Shown here piece by piece: positions 26,295 through 34,878 of a stretch of DNA of 37,955 bases. The position numbers were made by a program, and so were the translations under genes. The notes beneath the pieces were generated by a model, which did no database searches, was not told the DNA's origin, and saw only the letters and a list, made by a program, of their open reading frames with translations. Source of the stretch: JAUUZQ01 sp964538375 (lineage in GTDB: Bacteria; Bacteroidota; Bacteroidia; Bacteroidales; GCA-2748055). Within the stretch, counting starts at the first letter, position 1. Each line of letters begins with the position of its first letter. The stretch is from the NCBI GenBank assembly GCA_964538375.1, contig CAZIFQ010000034.1, positions 1 through 37,955 of the forward strand, given 5' to 3'.

Positions 26295-27200
26295 TTACTC
26301 AAGCAATTCCTTCCTGTAGGGAATAGATGGAATGGCCCCGAACCTTGTGATTGAAATAGCTGCTGCCTTGTTGGCAAACCTCACTGCATCACTCATTGAA
26401 AGGCCTTCCGCTAGTCCCACTGTAAGTGCCCCATTAAATACATCTCCGGCTCCTGTTGTATCAGCCGCTTCAACCTTTTCACCAGGGATCCATTCAACCT
26501 CACCGTCATAACTCAAGGCACCTTCTTCACCCAGTGTAATGATTACATGCTTAACCCCTTTGTCCAGCAGGATCTTTGCAGCTTCCATTGTTGTGTCCCT
26601 GTCCTTGATTTTTATTCCGGATAGTAGTTCTGCTTCAATCCTGTTGGGTGTGATTAAATATATTTTTTCAAGTAGGTGCTGTGGTAGATCTACTGCGGGG
26701 GCTGGATTCAGGATGACTTTTTTATCTTTTGAAGAAGCCAGATTTACTACGTACTCAACGGTATCAAGAGGGATTTCCAGTTGCATCAGAATATAATCGG
26801 ACCGGAATACCACCTCCGTAACTTTTTCTATATCTCCTGGGGCAAGGCTCCCATTTGCTCCGGAAGCCACAACAATACTGTTCTCCCCGCTGTCATCAAC
26901 CATGATTAAAGCTATCCCTGATGGTTTCTCATTATCGCTCAATATCCATTCGGTATTGATGCCTTCATTCCTGAAAAGAGCTACTGACTGCTCCCTGAAA
27001 AGGTCATTCCCGGTTTTACAAATGAAGTCTACATCCCCTTTAAGCCGCGCAACTGCTACAGCCTGATTGGCACCTTTCCCCCCTTGGTTCATAAAAAAAT
27101 CTCCTCCCAGTATTGTCTCGCCAGGTTTGGGGAAGCGTGAAGCCTTTATAACCATGTCAGTATTTGAACTACCTATTACCAGTATCTTCTTCTCTTTCAT
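26295..27200 (-). CDS. rbsK: Ribokinase
   Basis: A 301-residue PfkB-family kinase that phosphorylates ribose to ribose 5-phosphate in the cytosol. Visible motifs are VIGSSNTDMV and the substrate-binding GGKGANQAVAVARL near the N-terminus, then ILNPAPAVDLP, LITPNRIEAELLSG, VIITLGEEGAL and the catalytic DTTGAGDVFNGAL with the base Asp at about residue 253. These match ribokinase rather than other PfkB sugars (N-terminal SSNTDMV, GGKGANQ). It sits in the minus-strand run after the two ADP-ribosylglycohydrolase-family genes and before the permease, and anchors the functional reading of the whole locus as ribose-related. Confidence 0.92.
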   Translation of the reverse strand: MKEKKILVIGSSNTDMVIKASRFPKPGETILGGDFFMNQGGKGANQAVAVARLKGDVDFICKTGNDLFREQSVALFRNEGINTEWILSDNEKPSGIALIMVDDSGENSIVVASGANGSLAPGDIEKVTEVVFRSDYILMQLEIPLDTVEYVVNLASSKDKKVILNPAPAVDLPQHLLEKIYLITPNRIEAELLSGIKIKDRDTTMEAAKILLDKGVKHVIITLGEEGALSYDGEVEWIPGEKVEAADTTGAGDVFNGALTVGLAEGLSMSDAVRFANKAAAISITRFGAIPSIPYRKELLE

Positions 27201-27289
27201 GCATTTATAGTTTTATTATCAAAGGATGTCAATAACAATACCAGATTTGTTGCTACCAATGCCTTGATTAATGTTGGATTCTTAACAGC

Positions 27290-28870
27290 TTATTCATTTG
27301 TTTTCCATGCATTTTTAACTTCAACGGAATCATAAGAGATCAGGTCCGTAACCATGACTCTATGCCCTGGTTTCGGATTAAGAACCTTGAATTTTACCTT
27401 GTGTTTCCCCCTGGGAAGTTGGTATTTCCAGGCGACTTCAAATTTCCTTGTCCTGTAGTTTGTAGGCATTTCAAATTCCTCAGAAAGTTCTCCATCAATA
27501 TACATTTCAATTTTGAAAACATGATCTTCTGTAATTCCATGATCATTTACTGCAGCTCCGTTCACAACGAAACCCGTGCCTTCAAATTCAAGTTCAATCT
27601 CTCTCCGGTTTTCATTGAGACTGGCAAATCCTGTAGGAATCTTATCTTTAGGATAGTGTCCTTCAAATCCAACTTCAAGTCTTACAGCTTCAACCTCTTC
27701 GTAAGGGATCTCGATCATATCACCGCTAACATCCGCACCATTCTTTTTCAGTACCTCAAGCGCATGCCTGTTACCAATAGAATAAACATCGTTCAATGAC
27801 ATTGTGGTGTATTTGAAATCCATGTCTTCCACAGGGTACAGTGGAGCTTTCCAATATTCCGGGATCTTGTCATAACCCATTAAGGTTCCTAGTATGCCAC
27901 CAGCACTGGCGGGATTACAATCAGAGTCCTGTCCGCAGCGTGTACTTATCTCCATAGTTTTTGCAAAATCACCCTCACCATACAACAGCCCAATCACAAT
28001 GTATGCAGCATTGATCTTAGCATCAATATTAAAAGCACTGAAGACTCCCTTGGGACAGCCAATATCAAATGACCATTTTTTCTCGCATTCGAACCAATTC
28101 TGTTTCCAATCATCAGGATATTGCTTCCACCAACCGATGACATCATCGATACATTGATAAAATTGAGATTGTTCCGGAATCGATTTCAAACCTTCAGTAA
28201 CGATGAATTCAATGTCGTCTGAAACAAAAGCAAGTGAGTACATGGCTGCCACATAAACCCCTCCATACCAGCCATCACCATAATTCATGATATGACCCAC
28301 ATCGTCACAGATCCCGGAAGCAGTATTTACCATACCAGGTGACATCAAACCAGCAAAATCCGCTTCAATCTGGAAGTCAATATCTTCGGAATGTGGATTG
28401 TTTAGCCAATGTCCAGATTCGGGCGGCATAATTCCTCTCAATATGTTATAACGTGCATCCTGGTTCGCATGCCACAACATATAGTCGGCATTGGCAAAAG
28501 CCATTGCATGAGAACTCGCAGGCGCATCCAGTCCTTCCTTCTCAAAAACTTCCACAAAAGTAAGGTCCATGTATATGTCATCATATAAACCCGGTACATT
28601 TTCATACCACCATTTGCATCTTCCAGTATCCCACGGAATGGGCTGATAGTCCTGGATCATAGTACCAGTATATTTAAACTCTGTTGGTCCCCCGAAGCTA
28701 CAGCCAATAACCTGTCCGGCCCATCCCCCTTTGATTTTATTCTGTAACTCCATTTTCGATAAGTTCAGTTTCAAATCAACAGAAGGTGATTCAGTTTTTG
28801 TCGCACAGGACTGAAATAGCAGAGCTATTATGCAAACTGCAACACTTAAACTGATTTTTCTTCTTTTCAT
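27290..28870 (-). CDS. ADP-ribosylglycohydrolase-family lipoprotein (paralog 1)
   Basis: A 526-residue exported lipoprotein (signal ending LLFQSC, Cys22). The ARH-type all-helical domain spans about 40-370: KIKGGWAGQVIGCSFGGPTEF, then the first metal motif YDDIYMD (Asp97, Asp98, Asp102). The second is CGQDSDCNPASAGG (Asp315, Asp317), equivalent to the GGDTDTN motif that binds two Mg ions in ARH enzymes. A C-terminal beta-sandwich-like region (about 395-520) is an addition. The ARH fold hydrolyses N- or O-glycosidic bonds to ribose in ADP-ribose conjugates. Being outside the cytosol and beside ribokinase, this one probably frees ribose from an external ribosyl compound. The exact substrate is unknown. 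Closely related to the next gene. Confidence 0.85.
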   Translation of the reverse strand: MKRRKISLSVAVCIIALLFQSCATKTESPSVDLKLNLSKMELQNKIKGGWAGQVIGCSFGGPTEFKYTGTMIQDYQPIPWDTGRCKWWYENVPGLYDDIYMDLTFVEVFEKEGLDAPASSHAMAFANADYMLWHANQDARYNILRGIMPPESGHWLNNPHSEDIDFQIEADFAGLMSPGMVNTASGICDDVGHIMNYGDGWYGGVYVAAMYSLAFVSDDIEFIVTEGLKSIPEQSQFYQCIDDVIGWWKQYPDDWKQNWFECEKKWSFDIGCPKGVFSAFNIDAKINAAYIVIGLLYGEGDFAKTMEISTRCGQDSDCNPASAGGILGTLMGYDKIPEYWKAPLYPVEDMDFKYTTMSLNDVYSIGNRHALEVLKKNGADVSGDMIEIPYEEVEAVRLEVGFEGHYPKDKIPTGFASLNENRREIELEFEGTGFVVNGAAVNDHGITEDHVFKIEMYIDGELSEEFEMPTNYRTRKFEVAWKYQLPRGKHKVKFKVLNPKPGHRVMVTDLISYDSVEVKNAWKTNE

Positions 28871-28994
28871 AATTTATGGTTTATGCACGTTCTTATCTGA
28901 TATCAATTTTGTAATACTAATTTCTTTTTAATAAGGACATAATCAGGTGGAAAACAGCAAGATGTAGGTGTTTTAAGGTTTTCTGTATCGATAT

Positions 28995-30584
28995 TTATTT
29001 CTTTAGTCTATCCTCATTAACATCATAAGGTTTATCATCATATATCACTGCATAATTGTATTGCAGATGAGCATAATCTTCGTATTCAATTTCCTTTATC
29101 AATACTGTATATTTCCCCCTTGGTAATTGGTACTTGTAAAAAGGTGTAAATCTACGATCATCTCTTTTTGTAGGTAATTTAGCAGTTTCAACCAGTTTTC
29201 CGTTTAAATACAATTCAGCAGTGAATACCGGATTTTTACCTCGGTGGTCGTATAAATTAGGAGGACTGGCCAAAGCAAAACCAATTCCTTCGAATTCAAA
29301 TGAGATGTCTCTTCCGTTTCTTGTAGGTATAACTCTTTTTACCGGATAGTGCCCCTCAAATGCGACTTCTAAAGGCACAGTAGTTGGTTGTTGAACCTTA
29401 ATGTGCACTTCATCTCCTGTGGTTGAACCACCACCTTTCTCAATACTCTGCAAAGCGTGTCTATATGACATATCATATGCATCAGACAGAGAGATTGTGG
29501 TTCCCATAAATGGAATATCTTTTACATCAGATAAACTTTGCTTCCAGTATTTGGGGATGTTATCATAACCAATGATGGCAGCGAGCACACCTCCTGCGGT
29601 TGCAGGATTACAATCAGCATCATCACCACAGCGGGTAGCAATTTCCAAAGTGCGTGAAAAATCTCCTTCGCCATAAAGTAATCCTATTGTTACCCATGCT
29701 GAGTTTATCTTAGCATCAATATTAAATGGCTCGAAAACACCAAGTGGCGAACCAACATCCTTGCCCCATTTTTGGGAAGTCTTGAACCACGTCATTTGCC
29801 AATCATCAGGATATTGCTTGTGCCACATAATTACATCTTTTACGCATTTAGCAAAGTTACTTTCAGCTGGTATAATATTAATGGCACTCCCCAAAATAGA
29901 AGGGATATCAGAAGCATCATCAGCAATGAGAGCTAAGGAATACAAAGTAGCTACAAACAATCCTCCATAATAGCCATCGCCATAATTCATGATATGTCCT
30001 ATTTTATCGCAGAGTACTGCTGAAGAATTAGCCATTCCCGGATTCATCAGTCCAATAAAGTCTGCTTCTATTTGGAAGTCAATATCGTCTGCACAGGGGT
30101 TATTTAGCCAATGTCCAGATTCAGGTGGAGTTAGTCCATTTTTTACGTTGTAGCGCGCTGTTTGATTTGCAAACCACAATTTATAATCTTTACTTGCAAA
30201 AGAATTTGCAAATGACTGTGCGGGCGCGTCTATTCCCTCTTTTTCAATGACTTCCATAAATGACAAGTCCATATAGATGTCATCATAAGTACCAGGGCGT
30301 ACATCGAACTCATTTTTAAGCATCGTATCATTCCACTCTAATGGTTGATAATCTGAAATATGTGAGGAATTGTATTTAAACTCTGCCGGCAAACCGAAAG
30401 TAACACCAATAACCTGAGCTGCCCAAGCCCCTTTTATTCTCTCCTGTAATTCAGACTTAGATATGGTAAGCTCTGCTTCATTTAATTTAGTATACTGTGT
30501 TCTCTCACTAGATTTTTCGTTGCACGATGTTATTGCAAATAAGGCAATAAGCAATAGCAATATGCTATATTTCATGGATTTCAT
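28995..30584 (-). CDS. ADP-ribosylglycohydrolase-family lipoprotein (paralog 2)
   Basis: A 529-residue lipoprotein (AITSC, Cys21) with the same architecture as paralog 1: RIKGAWAAQVIGVTFGLPAEF, metal motif YDDIYMD (Asp101, Asp102, Asp106), PPESGHWLNNP, IGHIMNYGDGYYGG, second metal motif CGDDADCNPATAGG (Asp322, Asp324), and a C-terminal beta-rich domain. The predicted active sites are both intact, but the segments between them differ (for example WDTGRCKWWYENVPGL against WNDTMLKNEFDVRPGT), suggesting different ligands or bond types rather than redundancy. Spacing to paralog 1 is 124 bp. Tandem ARH-family genes also occur in the rus ribose locus of Bacteroides thetaiotaomicron. Confidence 0.85.
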   Translation of the reverse strand: MKSMKYSILLLLIALFAITSCNEKSSERTQYTKLNEAELTISKSELQERIKGAWAAQVIGVTFGLPAEFKYNSSHISDYQPLEWNDTMLKNEFDVRPGTYDDIYMDLSFMEVIEKEGIDAPAQSFANSFASKDYKLWFANQTARYNVKNGLTPPESGHWLNNPCADDIDFQIEADFIGLMNPGMANSSAVLCDKIGHIMNYGDGYYGGLFVATLYSLALIADDASDIPSILGSAINIIPAESNFAKCVKDVIMWHKQYPDDWQMTWFKTSQKWGKDVGSPLGVFEPFNIDAKINSAWVTIGLLYGEGDFSRTLEIATRCGDDADCNPATAGGVLAAIIGYDNIPKYWKQSLSDVKDIPFMGTTISLSDAYDMSYRHALQSIEKGGGSTTGDEVHIKVQQPTTVPLEVAFEGHYPVKRVIPTRNGRDISFEFEGIGFALASPPNLYDHRGKNPVFTAELYLNGKLVETAKLPTKRDDRRFTPFYKYQLPRGKYTVLIKEIEYEDYAHLQYNYAVIYDDKPYDVNEDRLKK

Positions 30585-30677
30585 TATATATAATTATTTA
30601 ATTTTTAATAAACTGTTTTGTCATCATATTTTCTACTGAAATTACATATATCCCAGAGATCCGCTTGTATGTATTGC

Positions 30678-31733
30678 TTAATCTTCATTCATAAAAGTGT
30701 AAGGATCATAAACCTCAAATTCGCGTCCCCAAATATGCCTTAGCATGATAGCATACTGTACGGCCATGGAAACGGATACAGCCTTCCCCCAGTAGTCTTC
30801 CTCATGGGTCCCCTTGTTCTGACTGTAGGTAAAAGGGATCTTATTTTCTCTCATGTGATTCATAAACTTAACCGTCGACTCATATAAAAAGTCGTCGACT
30901 CCACAATCAATATATATATGAGGAAGCTTCTCCCTGGGCAATTCGACTACAAGCTTGAAAGGATCTACCTTATCTATCTGCTCTTCAGATGTGAATATCT
31001 TCCCTTTGGGTGTTCTGTCCCGCATGGTTGAGAATCCCTCAATATCGATACCCCTGTAGTACATGGTAGTATCCTGGGTCATCTTCTCGTACCATTTGCT
31101 TCTCATATTGTCTTTCCCTTCTTCCCCATCAGCTTTCCGGAGGGCTTCCCGCTGGTTATCCATAGAATATCCTCCACTATGGCCTGCGATAGAGCAGAAC
31201 AGATCGGGGTGGGATAGGCCCATGGTGATGGCACCGTTCGCCCCCATTGAGATCCCGTTGATTGCCCGTCCTTTTCTCCTGGGGATAGTCCTGTAATGCC
31301 CGTCCACATAAGAGATCACATCCACGCATACATGATCTGCAAAATTAAGGGGCTTTCCGTTATCAGATATGGCCCAGTTCGAATAGGATGAGTTGCCCAC
31401 ATCCACCATAACTACTATCATATCAAAGCGATTCAGGTATTCTGGCACCCCGATATTCTCAAATTCATGGTAGTTGGAAGTGAATCCGTGGCAGAGGTAA
31501 AGCACCGGGTAGGACAGGTCTGAATCCTCGTAGCCCCTGGGCAATACCATATTAATGTGCATCTCTCTCTGCAAGGAAGAGGAAAAGAAAGCAACATCAC
31601 TAACTGGCAGGGGATCGTACCCGATATGTCCTAATTTTTCAACTGATTCTTTATCTTCAGATTGACCCTGAATTTCGGGAATTGTTATTCCCAAAAGGAG
31701 GAAAGTGCAAATTAAAATTGTGATAGATCTCAT
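30678..31733 (-). CDS. Secreted esterase, esterase D/Fes-like alpha/beta hydrolase
   Basis: A 351-residue exported hydrolase with a Sec signal ending near IQGQ. It has the alpha/beta fold of the PF00756 esterase group (feruloyl/acetyl xylan esterases, esterase D, enterochelin esterase). The core shows YPVLYLCHGFTSNYHEF (oxyanion-side HGF), the nucleophile elbow NGISMGANGA with Ser162, the acid in IDCGVDD (Asp270 or 271), and the base in NKGTHEEDYW (His300). A complete triad suggests an active carboxylesterase. Within this locus it may deacylate a ribose-containing or other esterified ligand before glycosidic cleavage; this is inference, and acyl group and carrier are unknown. Confidence 0.85.
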   Translation of the reverse strand: MRSITILICTFLLLGITIPEIQGQSEDKESVEKLGHIGYDPLPVSDVAFFSSSLQREMHINMVLPRGYEDSDLSYPVLYLCHGFTSNYHEFENIGVPEYLNRFDMIVVMVDVGNSSYSNWAISDNGKPLNFADHVCVDVISYVDGHYRTIPRRKGRAINGISMGANGAITMGLSHPDLFCSIAGHSGGYSMDNQREALRKADGEEGKDNMRSKWYEKMTQDTTMYYRGIDIEGFSTMRDRTPKGKIFTSEEQIDKVDPFKLVVELPREKLPHIYIDCGVDDFLYESTVKFMNHMRENKIPFTYSQNKGTHEEDYWGKAVSVSMAVQYAIMLRHIWGREFEVYDPYTFMNED

Positions 31734-31793
31734 ATTTTTTTCTTTTGCATAAATTTTTAATTCAGACTAATTTTCGCCCATCATGCTATGCAT

Positions 31794-33215
31794 CTAAAAT
31801 TCAAAAGCACCAATATCCGGCAATCCATCATTTGGAATGGCAGAATCATTGAAATCAAGATTAAATCCAAGATTCAATCCTGAGTTCACAGCCGGACTAG
31901 AAGCTGATAAATTAAAATCTTCTGGTCCCTGTGCATTTTGGTAGTTTATCAATAAGGGATCTGAATTGATTGAATTTGCACCGGGACCCTCCGTTCCAAT
32001 ATTTAACTCACCGGAAGCAGCAAAGAATAGATTGTTACTTATAATGCTGTTGGCGCTAGACGTCTGCTGACTCCCACCCGGAAAAATCACGATGTCATTT
32101 TCGACAATGACCAGGTTGTTACGGACATAGTTTTTCCCATTATATTGTGTCAAATTGAAAACGCCCCAATCGCATACATTTTTTTTCCTCCTGATAACCG
32201 TATTGTTTTCTATCCGACAACCGGAACCGCTCCATAATGCTATGAACTGTTGGTAATCATCACTGACATTGTGATGAATTGAAAAATCTGTATAGGGAGG
32301 ATTTTGCACCAGGTCAGTCCAGGTAACCTCGATGAATCCCTGGTTATCGCGTGTATAATTATGATGAATTTCAATATTCGATTTAGGTTCCCTGCCGTCA
32401 TCGATTTCAATAACGCCTCCATCCGCACCACCACCACCATAACTGTTGGGACCCCAGCTTATTCTCGGATCAACTGCACTGTAATTGATAACCGTGTTGT
32501 AACTCACTTCCTGGTAATCTCCACCTAACCATATGGCAAGAGGCCCCCATGACCATTCCTTCAGTATTCTGTTGCAATCATGAATATAATTGTTGGTTAT
32601 TAATGCATGCGCACCATAACTTTTAATTCCAACTCCACAATCAAATATCTCATTATTACGCACAATACAGTGACTTGCTGTTTTATCAATGTATATTGCC
32701 CCCAACTCCCACATGAGGGGAAATCCCAGGTTGCCACTCAATTCAGCAACAGTATGCTCGAAATACAGATTTTCAACGATGATATAATCTCCTTGTAAAC
32801 GAATACAATTTCCATATTGGTTTTCACCAGAGTTAAAAACAGTATTGGTAAACAAGGGTGCCTGATCATTTGAATCGCTATAACTGGTCAGAACAATGTA
32901 TTTATTATCCTCTCCACTATCACTGATATAAAGTGTGCCATGGAAGCGGGATCCTCTCTTGAACTTTATTGTATCTCCCGGCAATAATGCGATTTCATCA
33001 ATCTTTGATAAGGATTTCCAGGCAGAGTCTTCTGAGAAGCCAGCATTAGTATCATTTCCGTCTTCCGAATCAATATAATAAATAAATGATGTAGTGGCTG
33101 GATCAACATCATTGTCATTATCACCATCATTCTTGTCGGTACATGAAAGAAAACTGTTCATCCCCAAACACACTATATATATGATCATTGGGCGCACTAA
33201 GTTTAGTATCATCAT
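31794..33215 (-). CDS. Right-handed parallel beta-helix lipoprotein
   Basis: A 473-residue lipoprotein (signal ending FLSC, Cys near 25) followed by an acidic Asn/Asp-rich linker (DKNDGDNDNDVD). It then has the opening typical of secreted beta-helix proteins (YYIDSEDGNDTNAGFSEDSAWKSL) and many helix coils with the NNxI/HHN pattern (IVRNNEIFDCG, ITNNYIHDCN, IEIHHNYTRDNQG, IENNTVIRR). It ends NSDPLL...SPAVNSG...PDIGAFEF. Such proteins are often polysaccharide lyases or glycoside hydrolases, but no catalytic residues could be assigned, so the enzyme class is open. It lies directly behind susD, where polysaccharide loci place surface glycan-binding proteins or enzymes. Confidence 0.82.
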   Translation of the reverse strand: MMILNLVRPMIIYIVCLGMNSFLSCTDKNDGDNDNDVDPATTSFIYYIDSEDGNDTNAGFSEDSAWKSLSKIDEIALLPGDTIKFKRGSRFHGTLYISDSGEDNKYIVLTSYSDSNDQAPLFTNTVFNSGENQYGNCIRLQGDYIIVENLYFEHTVAELSGNLGFPLMWELGAIYIDKTASHCIVRNNEIFDCGVGIKSYGAHALITNNYIHDCNRILKEWSWGPLAIWLGGDYQEVSYNTVINYSAVDPRISWGPNSYGGGGADGGVIEIDDGREPKSNIEIHHNYTRDNQGFIEVTWTDLVQNPPYTDFSIHHNVSDDYQQFIALWSGSGCRIENNTVIRRKKNVCDWGVFNLTQYNGKNYVRNNLVIVENDIVIFPGGSQQTSSANSIISNNLFFAASGELNIGTEGPGANSINSDPLLINYQNAQGPEDFNLSASSPAVNSGLNLGFNLDFNDSAIPNDGLPDIGAFEF

Positions 33216-33277
33216 TTTTTATTTTTATCGAAGGATTTAAGCCAAAGAAATTCGTGTAATTGCCAGCAATAATTTTT

Positions 33278-33307
33278 AGGTAAAGAGCCCGGAAAGGCTC
33301 TTTACCT
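33278..33307 (-). terminator. Strong hairpin behind the second susCD pair
   Basis: AGGTAAAGAGCC-CGGAAA-GGCTCTTTACCT, a perfect 12-bp stem 27 nt after the susD stop. On the minus strand it is followed by AAAAATTATT rather than a T run. It is therefore more likely a partial terminator or 3'-end stabilizer that keeps susCD mRNA above the downstream enzyme genes. Confidence 0.6.
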
Positions 33308-33334
33308 ATATGATCTTACAGACAATATTTTGAA

Positions 33335-34867
33335 CTAGTAGCCATCATTCTGCTGAAGATTTGGATTGGCATTCATAGCATTGTTCGGTAGTGGAAACAA
33401 CTCTTTGTATGATTCAGATACAGGTTTGAATTTCCATGCATCGCCCCATTTACCAAAGCGAATCAAGTCTTGCCTTCTTACTTCTTCAAACGCTAACTCC
33501 CGGCCTCTTTCTGCAAGCAGTTCATCAAGCGTGATTGAAATATAATTATGCGAATCATCTCCAAAAGCCCGCTCTCTGACCTGGTTTACTAAATTAAGTA
33601 CGGTGGCGTCAGAAGACGTTGTTGAACCATTGTTTCTCATGATTGCTTCCGCTTTCATTAACAAAATATCAGCATACCTAAAGATAGCAAAATCATTGTC
33701 CATGGTTTCCCATCCGCTTAATCCTGTGTTCATTTCCCATTTAAAAACACGAACACCCTCCGCTTCTGGAGATTGATCCAGATCCGTAATGGTTTTGGTA
33801 AAAGTCAATTGTCCTCCTTCATATCCCATAAGTGTATCTCCATTAAAATAGAATTGAGGTCCAATAAGCCATGCTGCTTTGCGTGAATCCGCATCATCAT
33901 AGGAATCATACATTGCTTCGGTCATACTTATCCCATTCCAGCACCATGTACCAGTAAGGTCATATTTTGGAAGCATTGCATAATGCAGGGTATACATGTG
34001 CATTTGAAAACCAAAATCTCCAATCACCCTGTCGTAGGGAATGGTAAATATAGTTTCCGGTGATCCTTCATTTTCAATAATAAAATTATCTGCGTGACTA
34101 CTCTCCAGCTGAAAATTTCCCTTGCTGATGATACTGTCACACATAGCGATAGCATCTGCATATCTTGCCTCTCCAGTCCATTTTTCTGAGTTCAAGTACA
34201 TTTTGGCCAGAATTGCGAAAGCAAGTGGTCGAGTGCAACGACCATAATACTCACTACTCGGTGCAGCTTCCGTTAAAGGGTAAGCTGCTAAAAGTTCTTC
34301 TTCAACGAGATCAAAAGCATCGGCTCGTGTGTATTGGGTCGGCAAGCTCGTATCTTCGAAGTCCATGTTAATTGGAATATTGCCCCATAAATCAACTGCC
34401 TTATATAGAACAAATGCTCTCAAGGTCTTCAATTCCGCGAGCATCCCGACCTTCCCGTCAAATTGAGCCGGTGAGTTTTCCACCTGGTAGAGGATTTGAT
34501 TGCAGTTTGCTAAAGTACTGAAGCAAAACTCCCAGGAATCAGTAACAGATTGTTGATAGGATGAGAAATCGTGTTTGTGAAGATCTCTCCATAAACCGTC
34601 GTTATCCAGATAGGATCCATTGGTATGAACTGGGATAATGGATTCATCCGTAGTAACGGATTCCAATCCTAATAATCCCCAGAGGCTGGTACCTCTGTAT
34701 CGTAGTCCGCCATATGCACTACCCATTGCAAGTACACATTCATTTTCAGTGCTGTACCATTCTTCGGAATTGATAGATGAATATAATTCTTCATCCAGGT
34801 CTCCGCATGCATTAAAAATAAGCAATCCTATTATTAATGCAATTAGTAATTTTATTGATTGTTTCAT
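33335..34867 (-). CDS. SusD/RagB-family nutrient-binding lipoprotein
   Basis: A 510-residue surface lipoprotein (signal ending IFNAC, Cys21). It has the SusD-type opening DLDEELYSSINSEEWYSTENE, the helical scaffold (LKTLRAFVLYKAVDLWGNIPI), and the conserved end (ELAFEEVRRQDLIRFGKWG, FPLPNNAMNANPNLQQNDGY). It is 11 bp downstream of susC, so the two are surely co-expressed. It would present a ligand to the SusC channel; from the enzymes downstream the ligand probably contains ribose, but no binding residues can be named from sequence alone. Confidence 0.94.
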   Translation of the reverse strand: MKQSIKLLIALIIGLLIFNACGDLDEELYSSINSEEWYSTENECVLAMGSAYGGLRYRGTSLWGLLGLESVTTDESIIPVHTNGSYLDNDGLWRDLHKHDFSSYQQSVTDSWEFCFSTLANCNQILYQVENSPAQFDGKVGMLAELKTLRAFVLYKAVDLWGNIPINMDFEDTSLPTQYTRADAFDLVEEELLAAYPLTEAAPSSEYYGRCTRPLAFAILAKMYLNSEKWTGEARYADAIAMCDSIISKGNFQLESSHADNFIIENEGSPETIFTIPYDRVIGDFGFQMHMYTLHYAMLPKYDLTGTWCWNGISMTEAMYDSYDDADSRKAAWLIGPQFYFNGDTLMGYEGGQLTFTKTITDLDQSPEAEGVRVFKWEMNTGLSGWETMDNDFAIFRYADILLMKAEAIMRNNGSTTSSDATVLNLVNQVRERAFGDDSHNYISITLDELLAERGRELAFEEVRRQDLIRFGKWGDAWKFKPVSESYKELFPLPNNAMNANPNLQQNDGY

Positions 34868-34878
34868 ATCTAATATCT

